Positions 43,539 through 52,495 are shown, counted from the stretch's first letter. The stretch: 64,000 nt of DNA from Bacteroidota bacterium (GCA_947449315.1 CANFRC010000001.1:62001-126000); one strand, 5' to 3'. The notes: generated by a model not told the origin, from the sequence alone. Program-made: numbers and translations.

Positions 43539-44000
43539 ATGAAATTTAAAAAACTTTTATTGTTAATGCTCATTGCAATCAGCAGTAATACGCTTTTCGC
43601 TCAGGCAAAAAAGAAAAGTCCTATTGACGGAAGGATTTACTCCATTAAATTGCTAGAGGAAAATAAGAAAAAGGCGGAACCGTTTATGGACGATATAAGT
43701 TTTATGGCAGGAAAATGTAAATCAAATTACATGTTCAATGCTAAGTTTATGCAAGCCGATTATCAGTATGAAACAGATTCAACAGCAGAAGTTTCTACAT
43801 TTAAATTTACTGTAGAATCAAATAATGATGCCCAAGGTCGATTCTCTTGGGAAGGAACAATTGAAGGTGATAATATCAGTGGAACGGCCTCTATTCGTAA
43901 AAAAGGGAAGATTATTCATTCGTATACATTCACCGGAAGTCAAAAAAATAAAAAGAAGGTGAAGCCGGCTCCAAAGCCTTCAACAGCCCAATCGGAATAA
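43539..44000 (+). CDS. Small secreted protein, paralogue of the 26.7 kb protein
   Basis: 153 residues with a signal peptide ending near FAQ22. A strand-rich domain carries FMAGKCKSNYMF near 52 and the shared FSWEGTIEG...ISGT...YTFTGSQKNKKK pattern. The tail is Lys/Pro-rich. It lies 21 bases after the oxoamine synthase and probably shares its transcript. The function is unknown; a lipid- or small-molecule-binding barrel is only a guess. Confidence 0.72.
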   Translation: MKFKKLLLLMLIAISSNTLFAQAKKKSPIDGRIYSIKLLEENKKKAEPFMDDISFMAGKCKSNYMFNAKFMQADYQYETDSTAEVSTFKFTVESNNDAQGRFSWEGTIEGDNISGTASIRKKGKIIHSYTFTGSQKNKKKVKPAPKPSTAQSE

Positions 44001-44051
44001 TTTTATTTTGGCTCAAGCGATTGAAATATGAATCCTAATTTATAAAAATAA

Positions 44052-44084
44052 AAAACCCGCTTCGATGAACGAAGCGGGTTTTTT
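44052..44084. terminator. Bidirectional terminator between the secreted protein and cspA
   Basis: AAAACCCGCTTCG at 44052-44064 pairs perfectly with CGAAGCGGGTTTT at 44070-44082, with A and T runs on the two sides. It serves both converging genes. Confidence 0.92.
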
Positions 44085-44103
44085 ATTTGAAGGAAAAAAT
44101 ATA

Positions 44104-44292
44104 TTACGCTTTTTTTACGTTAACCGCATTTAAACCTTTTTTGCCTTCAGCAACATCGAAAGTTACTGTGTCATTTTCTTTGATTTTGTCTTCCAAACCA
44201 GTTGCGTGAACAAAAATTTCTTGACCTGAGTCATCTTTAATAAATCCGAAACCTTTTGCTTCGTTAAAGAATTTTACTGTACCTGTTTTCAT
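44104..44292 (-). CDS. cspA: Cold shock protein (CspA family)
   Basis: 62 residues, a single cold shock domain. The RNP1 motif is KGFGFIK at 13-19 and RNP2 is EIFVHAT at 25-31. It is slightly shorter than E. coli CspA. It binds single-stranded RNA and DNA as an RNA chaperone. Own promoter, with a predicted leader of only about 27 bases, so the long thermosensing leader of E. coli cspA is absent. Confidence 0.95.
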   Translation of the reverse strand: MKTGTVKFFNEAKGFGFIKDDSGQEIFVHATGLEDKIKENDTVTFDVAEGKKGLNAVNVKKA

Positions 44293-44325
44293 TGTAATGT
44301 GTTTGATTATTTTTAATTAATTAGG

Positions 44326-44356
44326 CAAATATATGTCAATATTCTTAAGAAGTCAA
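44326..44356 (-). promoter_or_regulatory. cspA promoter
   Basis: Minus-strand TTG (44356-44354), 20 bases, TATATTTG (44333-44326), 33 bases before the ATG at 44292. Well formed. Confidence 0.7.
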
Positions 44357-44431
44357 ATTTTTTAATTTTTATATCGGTTTTATAGCTTTAAATGTCGACA
44401 AAATCCTAGTGCTAAGCGAAACCCTGTTCAT

Positions 44432-45100
44432 TTACCCGTAATTACGGTTTCCAAAAATGGAACTGCCTACTCGAACCATAGTGCTGCCATTCTTTATTGC
44501 CAGAAGATAGTCAGAGCTCATTCCCATGCTTAAAACGGATAGTTGAAAGTTGAAACTTGAATCCTTTGAATAGTTGTCATAAAATAGCTTCAAGGACAGG
44601 AATTCCTCTGAAATTTGTGAAATATCTTCCGTATTTGTAGCCATCCCCATCAAACCTACAATCTTAATATTTTTGAGTTCTTTCAGTTCCTTTGAATGAA
44701 TTAAGTCTGCTGCCTCTTGAAAATTCAATCCAAATTTCGTTTCCTCGTTTGCGATATGGATCTGCAGCATACAATTTATGGTTCTTTTATGCTTTAAGGC
44801 TTGTTTGTCAATCTCTTGCAATAGCTTCCAACTATCCACAGAATGTATCAATGCTATAAACGGAGCTATATACTTTACCTTATTTGTTTGTAGATGACCG
44901 ATCAGATGCCATTCAATGTCCTTTGGTAACACTTCATATTTCTCAACGAGTTCCTGAACCTTGTTTTCACCGAAAATCCTGTGGCCTGCTTCATACAGAT
45001 CTAATAGCTTTTCAACCGGATGTGTTTTTGTTACAGCCACTAATGTGACATTTGCCGGAATAGTTGATTTTATTTTTAGAAGGTTTTCCTTTATTGACAT
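44432..45100 (-). CDS. YggS/PLPBP family pyridoxal phosphate homeostasis protein
   Basis: 222 residues. The PLP lysine is in VAVTKTHP near residue 24. FGENKVQEL, WHLIGHLQTNK and LSMGMSSDY are the classic family signatures in order. The protein is a PLP carrier/regulator without known catalysis. It starts 3 bases after the DUF1015 stop, so it is cotranscribed. Confidence 0.94.
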   Translation of the reverse strand: MSIKENLLKIKSTIPANVTLVAVTKTHPVEKLLDLYEAGHRIFGENKVQELVEKYEVLPKDIEWHLIGHLQTNKVKYIAPFIALIHSVDSWKLLQEIDKQALKHKRTINCMLQIHIANEETKFGLNFQEAADLIHSKELKELKNIKIVGLMGMATNTEDISQISEEFLSLKLFYDNYSKDSSFNFQLSVLSMGMSSDYLLAIKNGSTMVRVGSSIFGNRNYG

Positions 45101-45103
45101 TCC

Positions 45104-46351
45104 TTATTCGCTTAAAGAATAGATAACCAGGCCACTTCTCATCTTCGGTTCAACCCAAGTTGTTTTTGGTGGCATAATATTGTTGGTATCGGCAATGTGC
45201 TTCAATTGTTCCATTTCAACAGGGTATAATCCAAAAGCTACTTTGAAATTCCATTTATCCACCTGGTGTTTCAATTCCTTCATTCCTTTAATGCCAGAAA
45301 CAAAACCAATACGTTTATCTGTTTTTAAATCGTGTACATCTAAAATAGGAGAGAGGATGTGCTCAGTAAGTATGGATGCATCCAAACTTCCAACGGGTTC
45401 TTCGTTGTGGATGATTTCTTTTTTTGCATCTAATGAATACCATTTATTATTCAAATACATGCTGAAATTATGCTTTTGAGCAGGCTTGTAAATTTCTTCC
45501 CCTTTTTCAGCGACTATGAATTTCTCAGAAAGTTTTTTGATAAAATCATCTTCTGATAAGCCATTCAAATCTTTCACCACACGGTTAAAATCAAATATTT
45601 TTAATTGTGTTTCCGGAAAGAATACGCCCAGATAAAAATTATAGGGCTCTTTTCCAGAATAATTGGGGTTCTTGATGCGTCTTGATTTGCCTAGCAATCC
45701 GGACGAAGCGGAACGGTGGTGGCCATCTGCAATGTAGATGGCAGGGATTTTGGAAAAACGTTCCTGAATTTGTTTTACAGTATCTTGATTATTTACGAGC
45801 CATAATTTATGTCTTACTCTGTCTGTTGTAGTAAAATCGTAAACAGGCTCTGATCGCAATGTTTTTTCTGTGATCTCATCAATTACCTGGTCGTTGGGAT
45901 AGCTGAACAAAACAGGTTCTGCATTAAAATCACATACTTCTAGATAATGCATCAGTTTTTCTTCACGATCTGTGAGTGTTTGTTCATGGATTTTAATAAC
46001 ACCATTGAAATAATCGTCAATACTGCTACAGCCAATAATGCCGGTATATACATTCCCATCCTTTAATTGCTGATAAATATAATAACTAGGTGCTGTGTCG
46101 GTTACAAAAACTTCTTCAGCAACAAACTTTAAATATTTCGCCTTTGCCTTTTGTAAACGTTCGACCGAGCCTGGTTTGGACTTTTTTCCATCGCTATAAT
46201 CTGGGCTGATCACATGCAAAAATGAGAAAGGGTTACTTGCAAGTTTGTCGTGTAATTCGGCAGTATTATAGCCGTCTACGGAGCGGGATGCTACAAGATG
46301 CACCTTGTCGCGTGAAGGGCGGATACCTTTGAATGGAATAATTGTCGCCAT
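45104..46351 (-). CDS. DUF1015 family protein
   Basis: 415 residues. It begins IIPFKGIRPSRDKVHLVASRSVDGY and contains YIADGHHRSAS near 208, both typical of DUF1015. In many Bacteroidota it is linked to the serA/serC genes, as here (serA upstream). The biochemical role is not established. It is preceded by the four-helix-bundle gene with a 2-base gap. Confidence 0.9.
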   Translation of the reverse strand: MATIIPFKGIRPSRDKVHLVASRSVDGYNTAELHDKLASNPFSFLHVISPDYSDGKKSKPGSVERLQKAKAKYLKFVAEEVFVTDTAPSYYIYQQLKDGNVYTGIIGCSSIDDYFNGVIKIHEQTLTDREEKLMHYLEVCDFNAEPVLFSYPNDQVIDEITEKTLRSEPVYDFTTTDRVRHKLWLVNNQDTVKQIQERFSKIPAIYIADGHHRSASSGLLGKSRRIKNPNYSGKEPYNFYLGVFFPETQLKIFDFNRVVKDLNGLSEDDFIKKLSEKFIVAEKGEEIYKPAQKHNFSMYLNNKWYSLDAKKEIIHNEEPVGSLDASILTEHILSPILDVHDLKTDKRIGFVSGIKGMKELKHQVDKWNFKVAFGLYPVEMEQLKHIADTNNIMPPKTTWVEPKMRSGLVIYSLSE

Positions 46352-46353
46352 AA

Positions 46354-46776
46354 TTAGTTCGGAGTTTTTAGTTCGTAGCTCCTAGACGTTTTGCGATTGT
46401 CACTTGGATTCTTTAAACTATTTAGCAGTCCGCTATTAAGTTTTGCGATTTCAACCAGCAACGTTCTTGATTTCTCATGCACATCCTCACTTATATACTT
46501 TCTTCGATAAGCAACTGACGTACAAACAACACATTCTCTTAACGAACGGTTTGAAATTCTTATAAAGTTCATAAATTCCTTTTTTGTACCACTGCTTCCT
46601 TCTCCAATATTCAATGAAATTGAGACCGCTGCTCTTCTGAATTGATCAGTTAAAGAATAAATCTCTTGTTTAGGAAAACGCTCTGTAGTATCATAAACAA
46701 AATCAACATAATCCAGTGATTTCTGATACGTGATTAATTTTTCAAAATTAAATTGCATAATCTTTTTAATAGTCAT
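46354..46776 (-). CDS. Four-helix-bundle protein (23S rRNA intervening-sequence type)
   Basis: 140 residues; the start may be the ATG at 46776 or the Met seven residues later (MQFNFEKLITYQKSLDYVD). The conserved core TDQFRRAAVSISLNIGEGS and FIRISNRSLREC identify the S23/TIGR02436 four-helix-bundle family, once found in intervening sequences of 23S rRNA but common as scattered singletons in Bacteroidota. It interrupts the serA-DUF1015 neighbourhood and looks like an insertion. The function is unknown. Confidence 0.88.
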   Translation of the reverse strand: MTIKKIMQFNFEKLITYQKSLDYVDFVYDTTERFPKQEIYSLTDQFRRAAVSISLNIGEGSSGTKKEFMNFIRISNRSLRECVVCTSVAYRRKYISEDVHEKSRTLLVEIAKLNSGLLNSLKNPSDNRKTSRSYELKTPN

Positions 46777-46847
46777 TTATATTATTGATCGATCTCAAAA
46801 TATTCTCGTAATCGTCTACTAACCACCAACTAAAAGCTCCCGACTTA

Positions 46848-47768
46848 TCACTTATTAACTTGGAATTTTGTGACACCGTTCTTGAAAAAATCCACAATCT
46901 GATTCGCTGCCGCCAATCCAGCATTGATATTCGCTTCAGAAGTTTCTGCTCCTTGTTTTTTAGGTGTACAATAATAACGGTTCTCGAATTTTAAAAGGTC
47001 TTCGTGATTTCCTGGCATAATATCGGAGATGTATTTAAAATCGGGACGCCTTTCAAATACTTGTTGTAATTCTGCTTCATTGATGACTTCTTTTCTAGCA
47101 GTATTAATAACAGTAGCACCTGCAGGCATTTTTAACAACAACTCTAAATTGATAGAGTTCTTCGTTTTTTCCGTTGCCGGAATGTTCAATGAAATATAAT
47201 GACAAGTGCTGTAAAGCTCTTCAACAGAATTAACACCTTTGATACCGTCCTTTTCAATTACTTCTTTGGGAACAAATGGATCGAAGGCATACACCTCCAT
47301 ATCAAATCCTTTTGCAATGCGTGCTACATTTTTTCCAACATTACCATACGCATGAATGCCTATTTTTTTGCCTTTTAATTCTGTTCCAGAACCACCTTTA
47401 AAGTTGCCTCTAGCCATGAATACAAGCATTCCAAAGGTTAACTCCGCAACAGCGTTTGAGTTTTGTCCAGGTGTATTCATTGCAACAATTCCTTTTTCAG
47501 TAGCTGCCGCTAAATCAATATTATCATAACCAGCACCAGCGCGAACAATTAGCTTTAAGTTTTTTCCAGCTTCAATTAGTTGTTTCGTTGCTTTATCACT
47601 TCTGATAATCATTGCATCTGCATCAGCAACAGCTTTGATAAGATCGTCAGCATTTGTATAGTTTTCTAATAAGGCAATTTCGTAACCTGCCTCCGAAATT
47701 ATTTTTTTGATTCCCTCCACGGCCGTTTTTGCAAACGCTTTTTCGGTAGCGACTAATATTTTGGTCAT
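46848..47768 (-). CDS. serA: D-3-phosphoglycerate dehydrogenase, short lysine type
   Basis: 306 residues without an ACT or ASB regulatory domain. The NAD-binding loop is HAYGNVGKNVARIAKGFD near 142-158. The conserved Arg (AGAGYDNID region) and Glu (NTARKEVINE) are present. The usual catalytic His in TPH is Lys270 (TPKKQG), as in the short lysine-type dehydrogenases described from Entamoeba and Bacteroides-like bacteria. It oxidises 3-phosphoglycerate in serine synthesis. serC is not in the window. Confidence 0.88.
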   Translation of the reverse strand: MTKILVATEKAFAKTAVEGIKKIISEAGYEIALLENYTNADDLIKAVADADAMIIRSDKATKQLIEAGKNLKLIVRAGAGYDNIDLAAATEKGIVAMNTPGQNSNAVAELTFGMLVFMARGNFKGGSGTELKGKKIGIHAYGNVGKNVARIAKGFDMEVYAFDPFVPKEVIEKDGIKGVNSVEELYSTCHYISLNIPATEKTKNSINLELLLKMPAGATVINTARKEVINEAELQQVFERRPDFKYISDIMPGNHEDLLKFENRYYCTPKKQGAETSEANINAGLAAANQIVDFFKNGVTKFQVNK

Positions 47769-47802
47769 AATTTGTATTTTAATTCAGTGTAAAAATAAGT
47801 TT

Positions 47803-49179
47803 TTATCGATTAACTACCACATGAAATTTCAAGTTGTATCCCAAGCGTAATTCCCTATTTGTAAAATGAGTGGTATCGTTTGCAATTTCGGTAGAGTATA
47901 ACATTCCAGATGGAGGCAAAGGTGCCAAAATTATCAACGTATCTTTTTCGATGGTTTTATTTAAATCTGTTACGTAGGCAATTCTAGCATCATTGGCTTT
48001 TGAATAATTACTAGTAATAGAATATTGTTGAATGATAAAAAACAACATTAATCCAATTCCTAGAAGTACGCTAACATTTTGAATGATTCTAAGTTTAACA
48101 ATATTGAAAAGACCTTTGTATCCAGCATAAAAAAAGACAATACAAGCGTAAATAGAAAGAAGAAAGGATACTAAAAAGACTATTCGTGGTGGACCCGTTT
48201 CAACCATAACGTAAGCTACCAATAAATAGAAAATGAAAAGAATAGCAAAAAAGCCTAAGCTTGTTTTATAAAAGAAAGATTTGAATGAGCTGCTAAAAAA
48301 TTTAATACTGTATGATTTGCAGGAATCTCCAAGCAAAAGAAATGGAGTGGCGAAAATAAAAATGTAAGGTAATTTAAATGGAAGATAAAAGATTCCAAAT
48401 TTCACAAAGGACTTAGCAGTAATAAAAAAGGAATATAAAAACTTATGCTCGGGGAATAATCCATCACGCAGGTAATTACCTGGTGCAATCAAAAAGATGA
48501 TAAACGAAATAGCAAACACTACATATACAATTAAAAGCTTGTTATTGGAACGTAAGAAAGTTGAAATGTTTATAGATCTTCGATAATTCCGGAAGAGCAA
48601 AACGGTGAAAAAGATTCCAAATATGACAGAATAAACTTCAGATGAGCCACCAACATAAATAAAACATATAACAGCGCCAATCGTTGATAAAATGGCATAT
48701 TTCTGATTGCTTAAAAACACACATCCCCAAACAAAAGCAATGATACTCCACAAGTATGAACTTTGTCCACAAAACCAAAACCAAGATTCACCAATATCCA
48801 CGCTTAAGAAAAATAATAATGCAGTAAAAGAAGCAGAGCAAAATACTTTTTGTTGTTTTGAGACTGTGATAGCGAAATTACCTAGAAGAAAATAAATTCC
48901 AGCAAAAAGTAAAAATGCAGAAACAAATGGAAAGAAAGAGTAGTAGATATAGTTTACATCAAATAATTTGTAAAAAAGATCCATAAAAAAAGTAGCAGCA
49001 AATCTTCCACACCATTCCATATACTGAGAAGTTACTCCAGTTACAATACCGTGATTTCTGACATCCCAGATAAAGTAATAATCATCGGTTGCTAGCCGAT
49101 TGAAATAGCAGAGCATAAGAACTAAGCAAACAAATAGCGCTAGGGTAAAGGATAGGAGAACAGTATAGTGTTTGCTCAT
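47803..49179 (-). CDS. Multi-pass membrane protein, DUF6056-like
   Basis: 458 residues with about eleven hydrophobic helices. The first periplasmic loop has LATDDYYFIWDVRNHGIVTG and YMEWCGRFAATFFMDL; acidic residues in this loop resemble GT-C glycosyltransferases and the DUF6056 family. I infer a membrane glycosyltransferase of an envelope glycan, with no substrate evidence. It is separated from rplT by two terminator-like hairpins, and no clear promoter is visible. Confidence 0.6.
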   Translation of the reverse strand: MSKHYTVLLSFTLALFVCLVLMLCYFNRLATDDYYFIWDVRNHGIVTGVTSQYMEWCGRFAATFFMDLFYKLFDVNYIYYSFFPFVSAFLLFAGIYFLLGNFAITVSKQQKVFCSASFTALLFFLSVDIGESWFWFCGQSSYLWSIIAFVWGCVFLSNQKYAILSTIGAVICFIYVGGSSEVYSVIFGIFFTVLLFRNYRRSINISTFLRSNNKLLIVYVVFAISFIIFLIAPGNYLRDGLFPEHKFLYSFFITAKSFVKFGIFYLPFKLPYIFIFATPFLLLGDSCKSYSIKFFSSSFKSFFYKTSLGFFAILFIFYLLVAYVMVETGPPRIVFLVSFLLSIYACIVFFYAGYKGLFNIVKLRIIQNVSVLLGIGLMLFFIIQQYSITSNYSKANDARIAYVTDLNKTIEKDTLIILAPLPPSGMLYSTEIANDTTHFTNRELRLGYNLKFHVVVNR

Positions 49180-49195
49180 GAAGTAAAGCTAATAA

Positions 49196-49222
49196 AAAAA
49201 GCGCTGTCTTGATAGCGTTTTT
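49196..49222. terminator. Second hairpin in the rplT downstream region
   Basis: AAAAAGCGCT at 49196-49205 pairs with AGCGTTTTT at 49214-49222 (one G-T pair). It lies just before the start of the membrane protein gene at 49179. Tandem with the terminator at 49259. Confidence 0.6.
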
Positions 49223-49258
49223 GATCATTCTAATTCTTTTAGCAGGTAGTATAATTAA

Positions 49259-49288
49259 AAAAGGTCTCACATTTCTGTGAAACCTTTT
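49259..49288 (-). terminator. rpmI-rplT terminator
   Basis: AAAAGGTCTCACA at 49259-49271 pairs with TGTGAAACCTTTT at 49276-49288 with one mismatch. On the minus strand it is followed by TTTTTTAATT. It lies 23 bases after the rplT stop. Confidence 0.8.
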
Positions 49289-49310
49289 ATAATAGGATTA
49301 AATAGTTGAT

Positions 49311-49655
49311 TTATTTTACTGACTCAACAACTGCTTTGAAAGCGTCAGGGTTGTTCATTGCTAAATCAGCAAGAACTTTTCTGTTTAAATCAATATTTTT
49401 AGCGTGTACTTTACCCATAAATTGAGAGTAAGACATTCCATAAGGACGAACACCAGCGTTAATACGTTGAATCCAAATAGCACGGAAATTACGTTTCTTT
49501 TGTTTTCTATCGCGGTAAGCGTAAGTTAAACCTTTTTCAAGGACATTTTTAGCAATTGTAAGAACGTTTTTTCTTGCTCCCCAATACCCTTTTGTTTGTT
49601 TTAATACTTTTTTTCTTCTGGCTCTTGAAGCCACCGAGTTAACCGATCTAGGCAT
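49311..49655 (-). CDS. rplT: 50S ribosomal protein L20
   Basis: 114 residues, full length and strongly basic. It opens [26 protein letters not shown] and contains [24 protein letters not shown]. It binds 23S rRNA early in assembly. It is downstream of rpmI (106-base gap) on the same transcript. Confidence 0.97.
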   Translation of the reverse strand: MPRSVNSVASRARRKKVLKQTKGYWGARKNVLTIAKNVLEKGLTYAYRDRKQKKRNFRAIWIQRINAGVRPYGMSYSQFMGKVHAKNIDLNRKVLADLAMNNPDAFKAVVESVK

Positions 49656-49761
49656 GTTTTTTTAGTTTTTTGGTTTCAGCGCTCTTACAGTTAAAAGAGA
49701 CTTAATACTGAGTACCTGGTTATTATTGTTAAACTGTATTCATAATCTTGTTTCGGAAAAA

Positions 49762-49962
49762 TTATTTTCCGATTGTCAACATTGCTTTTACGCGTGCTAA
49801 ATCTGTAACATCTACAAGAGTAGTACCTGTTAAGGCACGTTTTGCTTTAGTAGTTTTCTTAGTTAAGATATGGCTCTTAAAAGCGTGTTTTCTTTTTACT
49901 TTTCCTGTTCCGGTCAAAGAGAATCTCTTTTTTGCTCCGGAATGCGTTTTCATTTTAGGCAT
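49762..49962 (-). CDS. rpmI: 50S ribosomal protein L35
   Basis: 66 residues. The signature [31 protein letters not shown] is exactly in place. It is preceded by its own promoter 21 bases upstream, so it is not dependent on infC. It forms rpmI-rplT with L20. Confidence 0.97.
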   Translation of the reverse strand: MPKMKTHSGAKKRFSLTGTGKVKRKHAFKSHILTKKTTKAKRALTGTTLVDVTDLARVKAMLTIGK

Positions 49963-49982
49963 AGAATATCAATTTTGGGGTG

Positions 49983-50012
49983 CAAATGTAATTAATTAAA
50001 ATTAATATTCAA
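49983..50012 (-). promoter_or_regulatory. rpmI-rplT promoter
   Basis: Minus-strand TTG (50012-50010), 19 bases, TACATTTG (49990-49983), an ideal Bacteroidota promoter. It overlaps the last codons of the protease gene, with a predicted leader of about 14 bases. Confidence 0.75.
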
Positions 50013-51644
50013 ATATTCTTGAATTAAATATGCTGGAATAGCAAAACTTACACCTTCTGTGTTTGAACCAATCAATTTAGAAACAATAACTCCATGTAAA
50101 GCTCCTGTTGCGTCAAATAACGGCCCACCGCTGTTTCCACCATTCACAGACATGCCTAATTGCAATAAATTGGTTGTTTCTGTTTTACGCTCGTTAGAGA
50201 TAAGACCAGCTGAAATAGATTGACCTAATTCAATTGATTTAGGTGTTCCGATTGTATAAACATCCTGCATCTTTTTGAATGTCTTGGTGCTACTTACAGT
50301 GAATGTTTTTTCAAATTTACCATCAACTTTTATAAGAGCAAGATCTCTGTATTTATTGGTTCTGATTACTTTGGCTGGCATTTCAACTCCTTCAGAATTA
50401 ATAACAGTTAAATCGTTGAATTTCCCTGGGTATTTTCCTGCTACCACATGGTAATTGGTAAGGATATAACCATCCTGACTGATTGCAAAACCTGATCCGT
50501 GGCCAACATCTTTTCCTTCATCTCTCAGCTTAATGGTAACGCAAGCTAATGAAGCAGTTTCTTTATCAATAACCTTAGAGCTGCCGGATTTAATAGTAAG
50601 AATAGGGTCTTTCGATTTAAAATCGCTCTCCATTTTCAAATACTTCGTGAATTTGGTGTTTTGGTGCATTTTCAAATAAGAAATATCGATTGCATCACCA
50701 ACCATTTTGTTATAGTTGTCATAATTTGCATTATCACCATCCCAAGTGTATAGGTATGCAAAATCTCCAGACAATTCACTTGTCACAACTGAATCCAAAA
50801 TTTCATCGTAGGTGTTTTTGATATACCACGTTAAATATACTTTAGATTTATAATAGTTGGCATAAAATCTTGAGTGGATAGAGAAGGTGTGTAGTTTTGT
50901 GATTTTCCCTTCCAATACCAAAGTATTGTTATTGTCATTGAACACTTTGTTTACTGTATCAACAAATCCTGTTTTTCTTAAAGTTTGATACACATTAGTA
51001 CTGAATTTAGTGTCATCGTATTTTAAGTCAGAATCGTCAAGCGTTTTTGTTTTTTTATTTTTATTTTTCTTTGCTTTTTTGATATCTGCTTTTGCATCCT
51101 TCGTATCTTTCTTTAATTCGGCAGCTTCCAATGATTTTTTCAAATTCAAAGGGTCATATTTCACGTAATAAAAAGCAACGTCTTTGTTTGTATTTTTTAT
51201 TTTTACACCAATATTAGATATATCTAAATACTTGTCCGTCTTTCCTCGAGTAACCAATTTATTGTCTTCTCCTTCTAGGTTTATTTCCCGGTCAAACGCG
51301 GTATTTCTCGAATAGCCCATTGCATCAATGCTCCAAGCATAAAAATTCCAGATAAAAAGGATTTTTACTGGCCAATAAGCAATTGGTCTGCGCGTTTTAA
51401 TAATAGCAGCATATTGATCCTTGTATCCTTTTCTTTTGATCGTAAGCTGGCGAGATTGCCCTTCTTGTTTGTTGATTTTATAGACAAAAGAAGAACCTTC
51501 TCCGATCATCTCTTTATCTAGGTATACTTCTGCATCACTGCTGCCAGAGTTAAATGTTACCTTTTGTTTCTTTCCCATGAAAACTGTTGCGCAACTGCTA
51601 AACATTAAAGTTGCAACAATTGAAAGGAGTATTATTTTTTTCAT
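49992..51644 (-). CDS. Lipoprotein with trypsin-like (S1C) protease domain
   Basis: 550 residues. The lipobox ends at Cys18 (FSSC), followed by a PEGA-like strand region (SSDAEVYLDKEMIGEG) and a central domain (about 120-370) with a Lys-rich stretch near 180-200. The C-terminal trypsin fold has His399 (LTNYHVV), Asp434 (DLALIKV) and Ser505 (GGNSGGP), a full catalytic triad, with no PDZ domain. It should be an envelope serine protease. It sits between infC and rpmI, separated from both by a terminator and a promoter, so it is a single-gene insertion into a normally continuous cluster. Confidence 0.85.
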   Translation of the reverse strand: MKKIILLSIVATLMFSSCATVFMGKKQKVTFNSGSSDAEVYLDKEMIGEGSSFVYKINKQEGQSRQLTIKRKGYKDQYAAIIKTRRPIAYWPVKILFIWNFYAWSIDAMGYSRNTAFDREINLEGEDNKLVTRGKTDKYLDISNIGVKIKNTNKDVAFYYVKYDPLNLKKSLEAAELKKDTKDAKADIKKAKKNKNKKTKTLDDSDLKYDDTKFSTNVYQTLRKTGFVDTVNKVFNDNNNTLVLEGKITKLHTFSIHSRFYANYYKSKVYLTWYIKNTYDEILDSVVTSELSGDFAYLYTWDGDNANYDNYNKMVGDAIDISYLKMHQNTKFTKYLKMESDFKSKDPILTIKSGSSKVIDKETASLACVTIKLRDEGKDVGHGSGFAISQDGYILTNYHVVAGKYPGKFNDLTVINSEGVEMPAKVIRTNKYRDLALIKVDGKFEKTFTVSSTKTFKKMQDVYTIGTPKSIELGQSISAGLISNERKTETTNLLQLGMSVNGGNSGGPLFDATGALHGVIVSKLIGSNTEGVSFAIPAYLIQEYLNINFN

Positions 51645-51750
51645 AATTTATTGATTAGTTAACGTATTTATTTTTTTTCTAAAAAATCGAGTGCTAAATT
51701 AAGGTTAAAATCTGTTAATAACCTAAAATAGATGACTGGTATTTACAAAA

Positions 51751-51784
51751 AAAAATGAAGTTTTTTTGTAAAAACTTCATTTTT
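51751..51784 (-). terminator. thrS-infC terminator
   Basis: AAAAATGAAGTTTTT at 51751-51765 pairs perfectly with AAAAACTTCATTTTT at 51770-51784 around TTGT, with a T run on the minus strand. It lies 24 bases after the infC stop and ends the thrS-infC transcript. Confidence 0.85.
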
Positions 51785-51808
51785 TAAAAGAAAGTTCAAA
51801 TGTTTGTA

Positions 51809-52465
51809 TTATTTTTTCTTTGGTGCAATCACCATGATCATTTTTTTACCTTCTAAAACAGGCATTTGCTCAGGTTTTCCGTATTCTTCCAATTCATTTA
51901 CAAAACGAAGCAATAAAATCTCGCCTTGTTCTTTAAATAAGATTGAACGTCCTTTGAAAAACACAAAAGCCTTCACTTTAGAACCTTCCTGCAAAAATTT
52001 AATAGCATGGTTTTTCTTGAAAACAAAATCATGATCATCTGTTTGCGGACCAAAACGAATTTCTTTGATAACAGTTTTAGCAGCTTTTGCTTTTAGCTCT
52101 TTTTGTTTCTTTTTTTGATCGTAAAGGAATTTTTTGTAATCAACCACCTTGCAAACAGGCGGTTCTGCATTAGGAGAGATTTCTACCAGGTCTAAACCTG
52201 CTTCTCTCGCAATTTCTAGTGCTTTATCTATCGGATAGATACCAGGCTCAACACCCTCAAAAACTACACGTACTTCTCTGGCTCTGATTCGCTCATTGAT
52301 AGCATGCAAGTCTTCTTTTCTTCTTTGACCTCCACGGCCAAAACGTCTGTCAACGCCTGCTGCAGGAGCTGTTCCTGCAGTTGTTCCCGGTTTAACGAAT
52401 TTGTTACCCCCTGGTGTCGGCTTATTAAATTTATTGCCGGAATTGTTGTTAAATGGAGCTGCTAT
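51809..52465 (-). CDS. infC: Translation initiation factor IF-3, AUA start
   Basis: 218 residues if started at the ATA at 52465-52463. The IF3 core is clear: [22 protein letters not shown], then [19 protein letters not shown], then [13 protein letters not shown], and the end [10 protein letters not shown]. The reading frame stays open upstream of the first core residue for 52 codons with no ATG, GTG or TTG. This encodes a glycine/asparagine/arginine-rich N-terminal extension (KFVKPGTT...[13 protein letters not shown]) like those of Bacteroidota IF3. A perfect AGGAGG lies 9 bases before the ATA. An in-frame TTG at 52309 would cut into the N-terminal domain. IF3 rejects non-standard start codons, so such a start fits autoregulation, as with AUU in E. 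coli. Confidence 0.9.
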   Translation of the reverse strand: MAAPFNNNSGNKFNKPTPGGNKFVKPGTTAGTAPAAGVDRRFGRGGQRRKEDLHAINERIRAREVRVVFEGVEPGIYPIDKALEIAREAGLDLVEISPNAEPPVCKVVDYKKFLYDQKKKQKELKAKAAKTVIKEIRFGPQTDDHDFVFKKNHAIKFLQEGSKVKAFVFFKGRSILFKEQGEILLLRFVNELEEYGKPEQMPVLEGKKMIMVIAPKKK

Positions 52466-52474
52466 AGCTTTGTT

Positions 52475-52480
52475 CCTCCT
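52475..52480 (-). promoter_or_regulatory. Strong Shine-Dalgarno site of infC
   Basis: Minus-strand AGGAGG, complementary to the 3' end of 16S rRNA, with 9 bases to the ATA start. It is the only start in this window I found with such a site at good spacing. It lies between the thrS stop (52496) and the infC start. Confidence 0.75.
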
Positions 52481-52495
52481 ATTATTTGTGAATAC

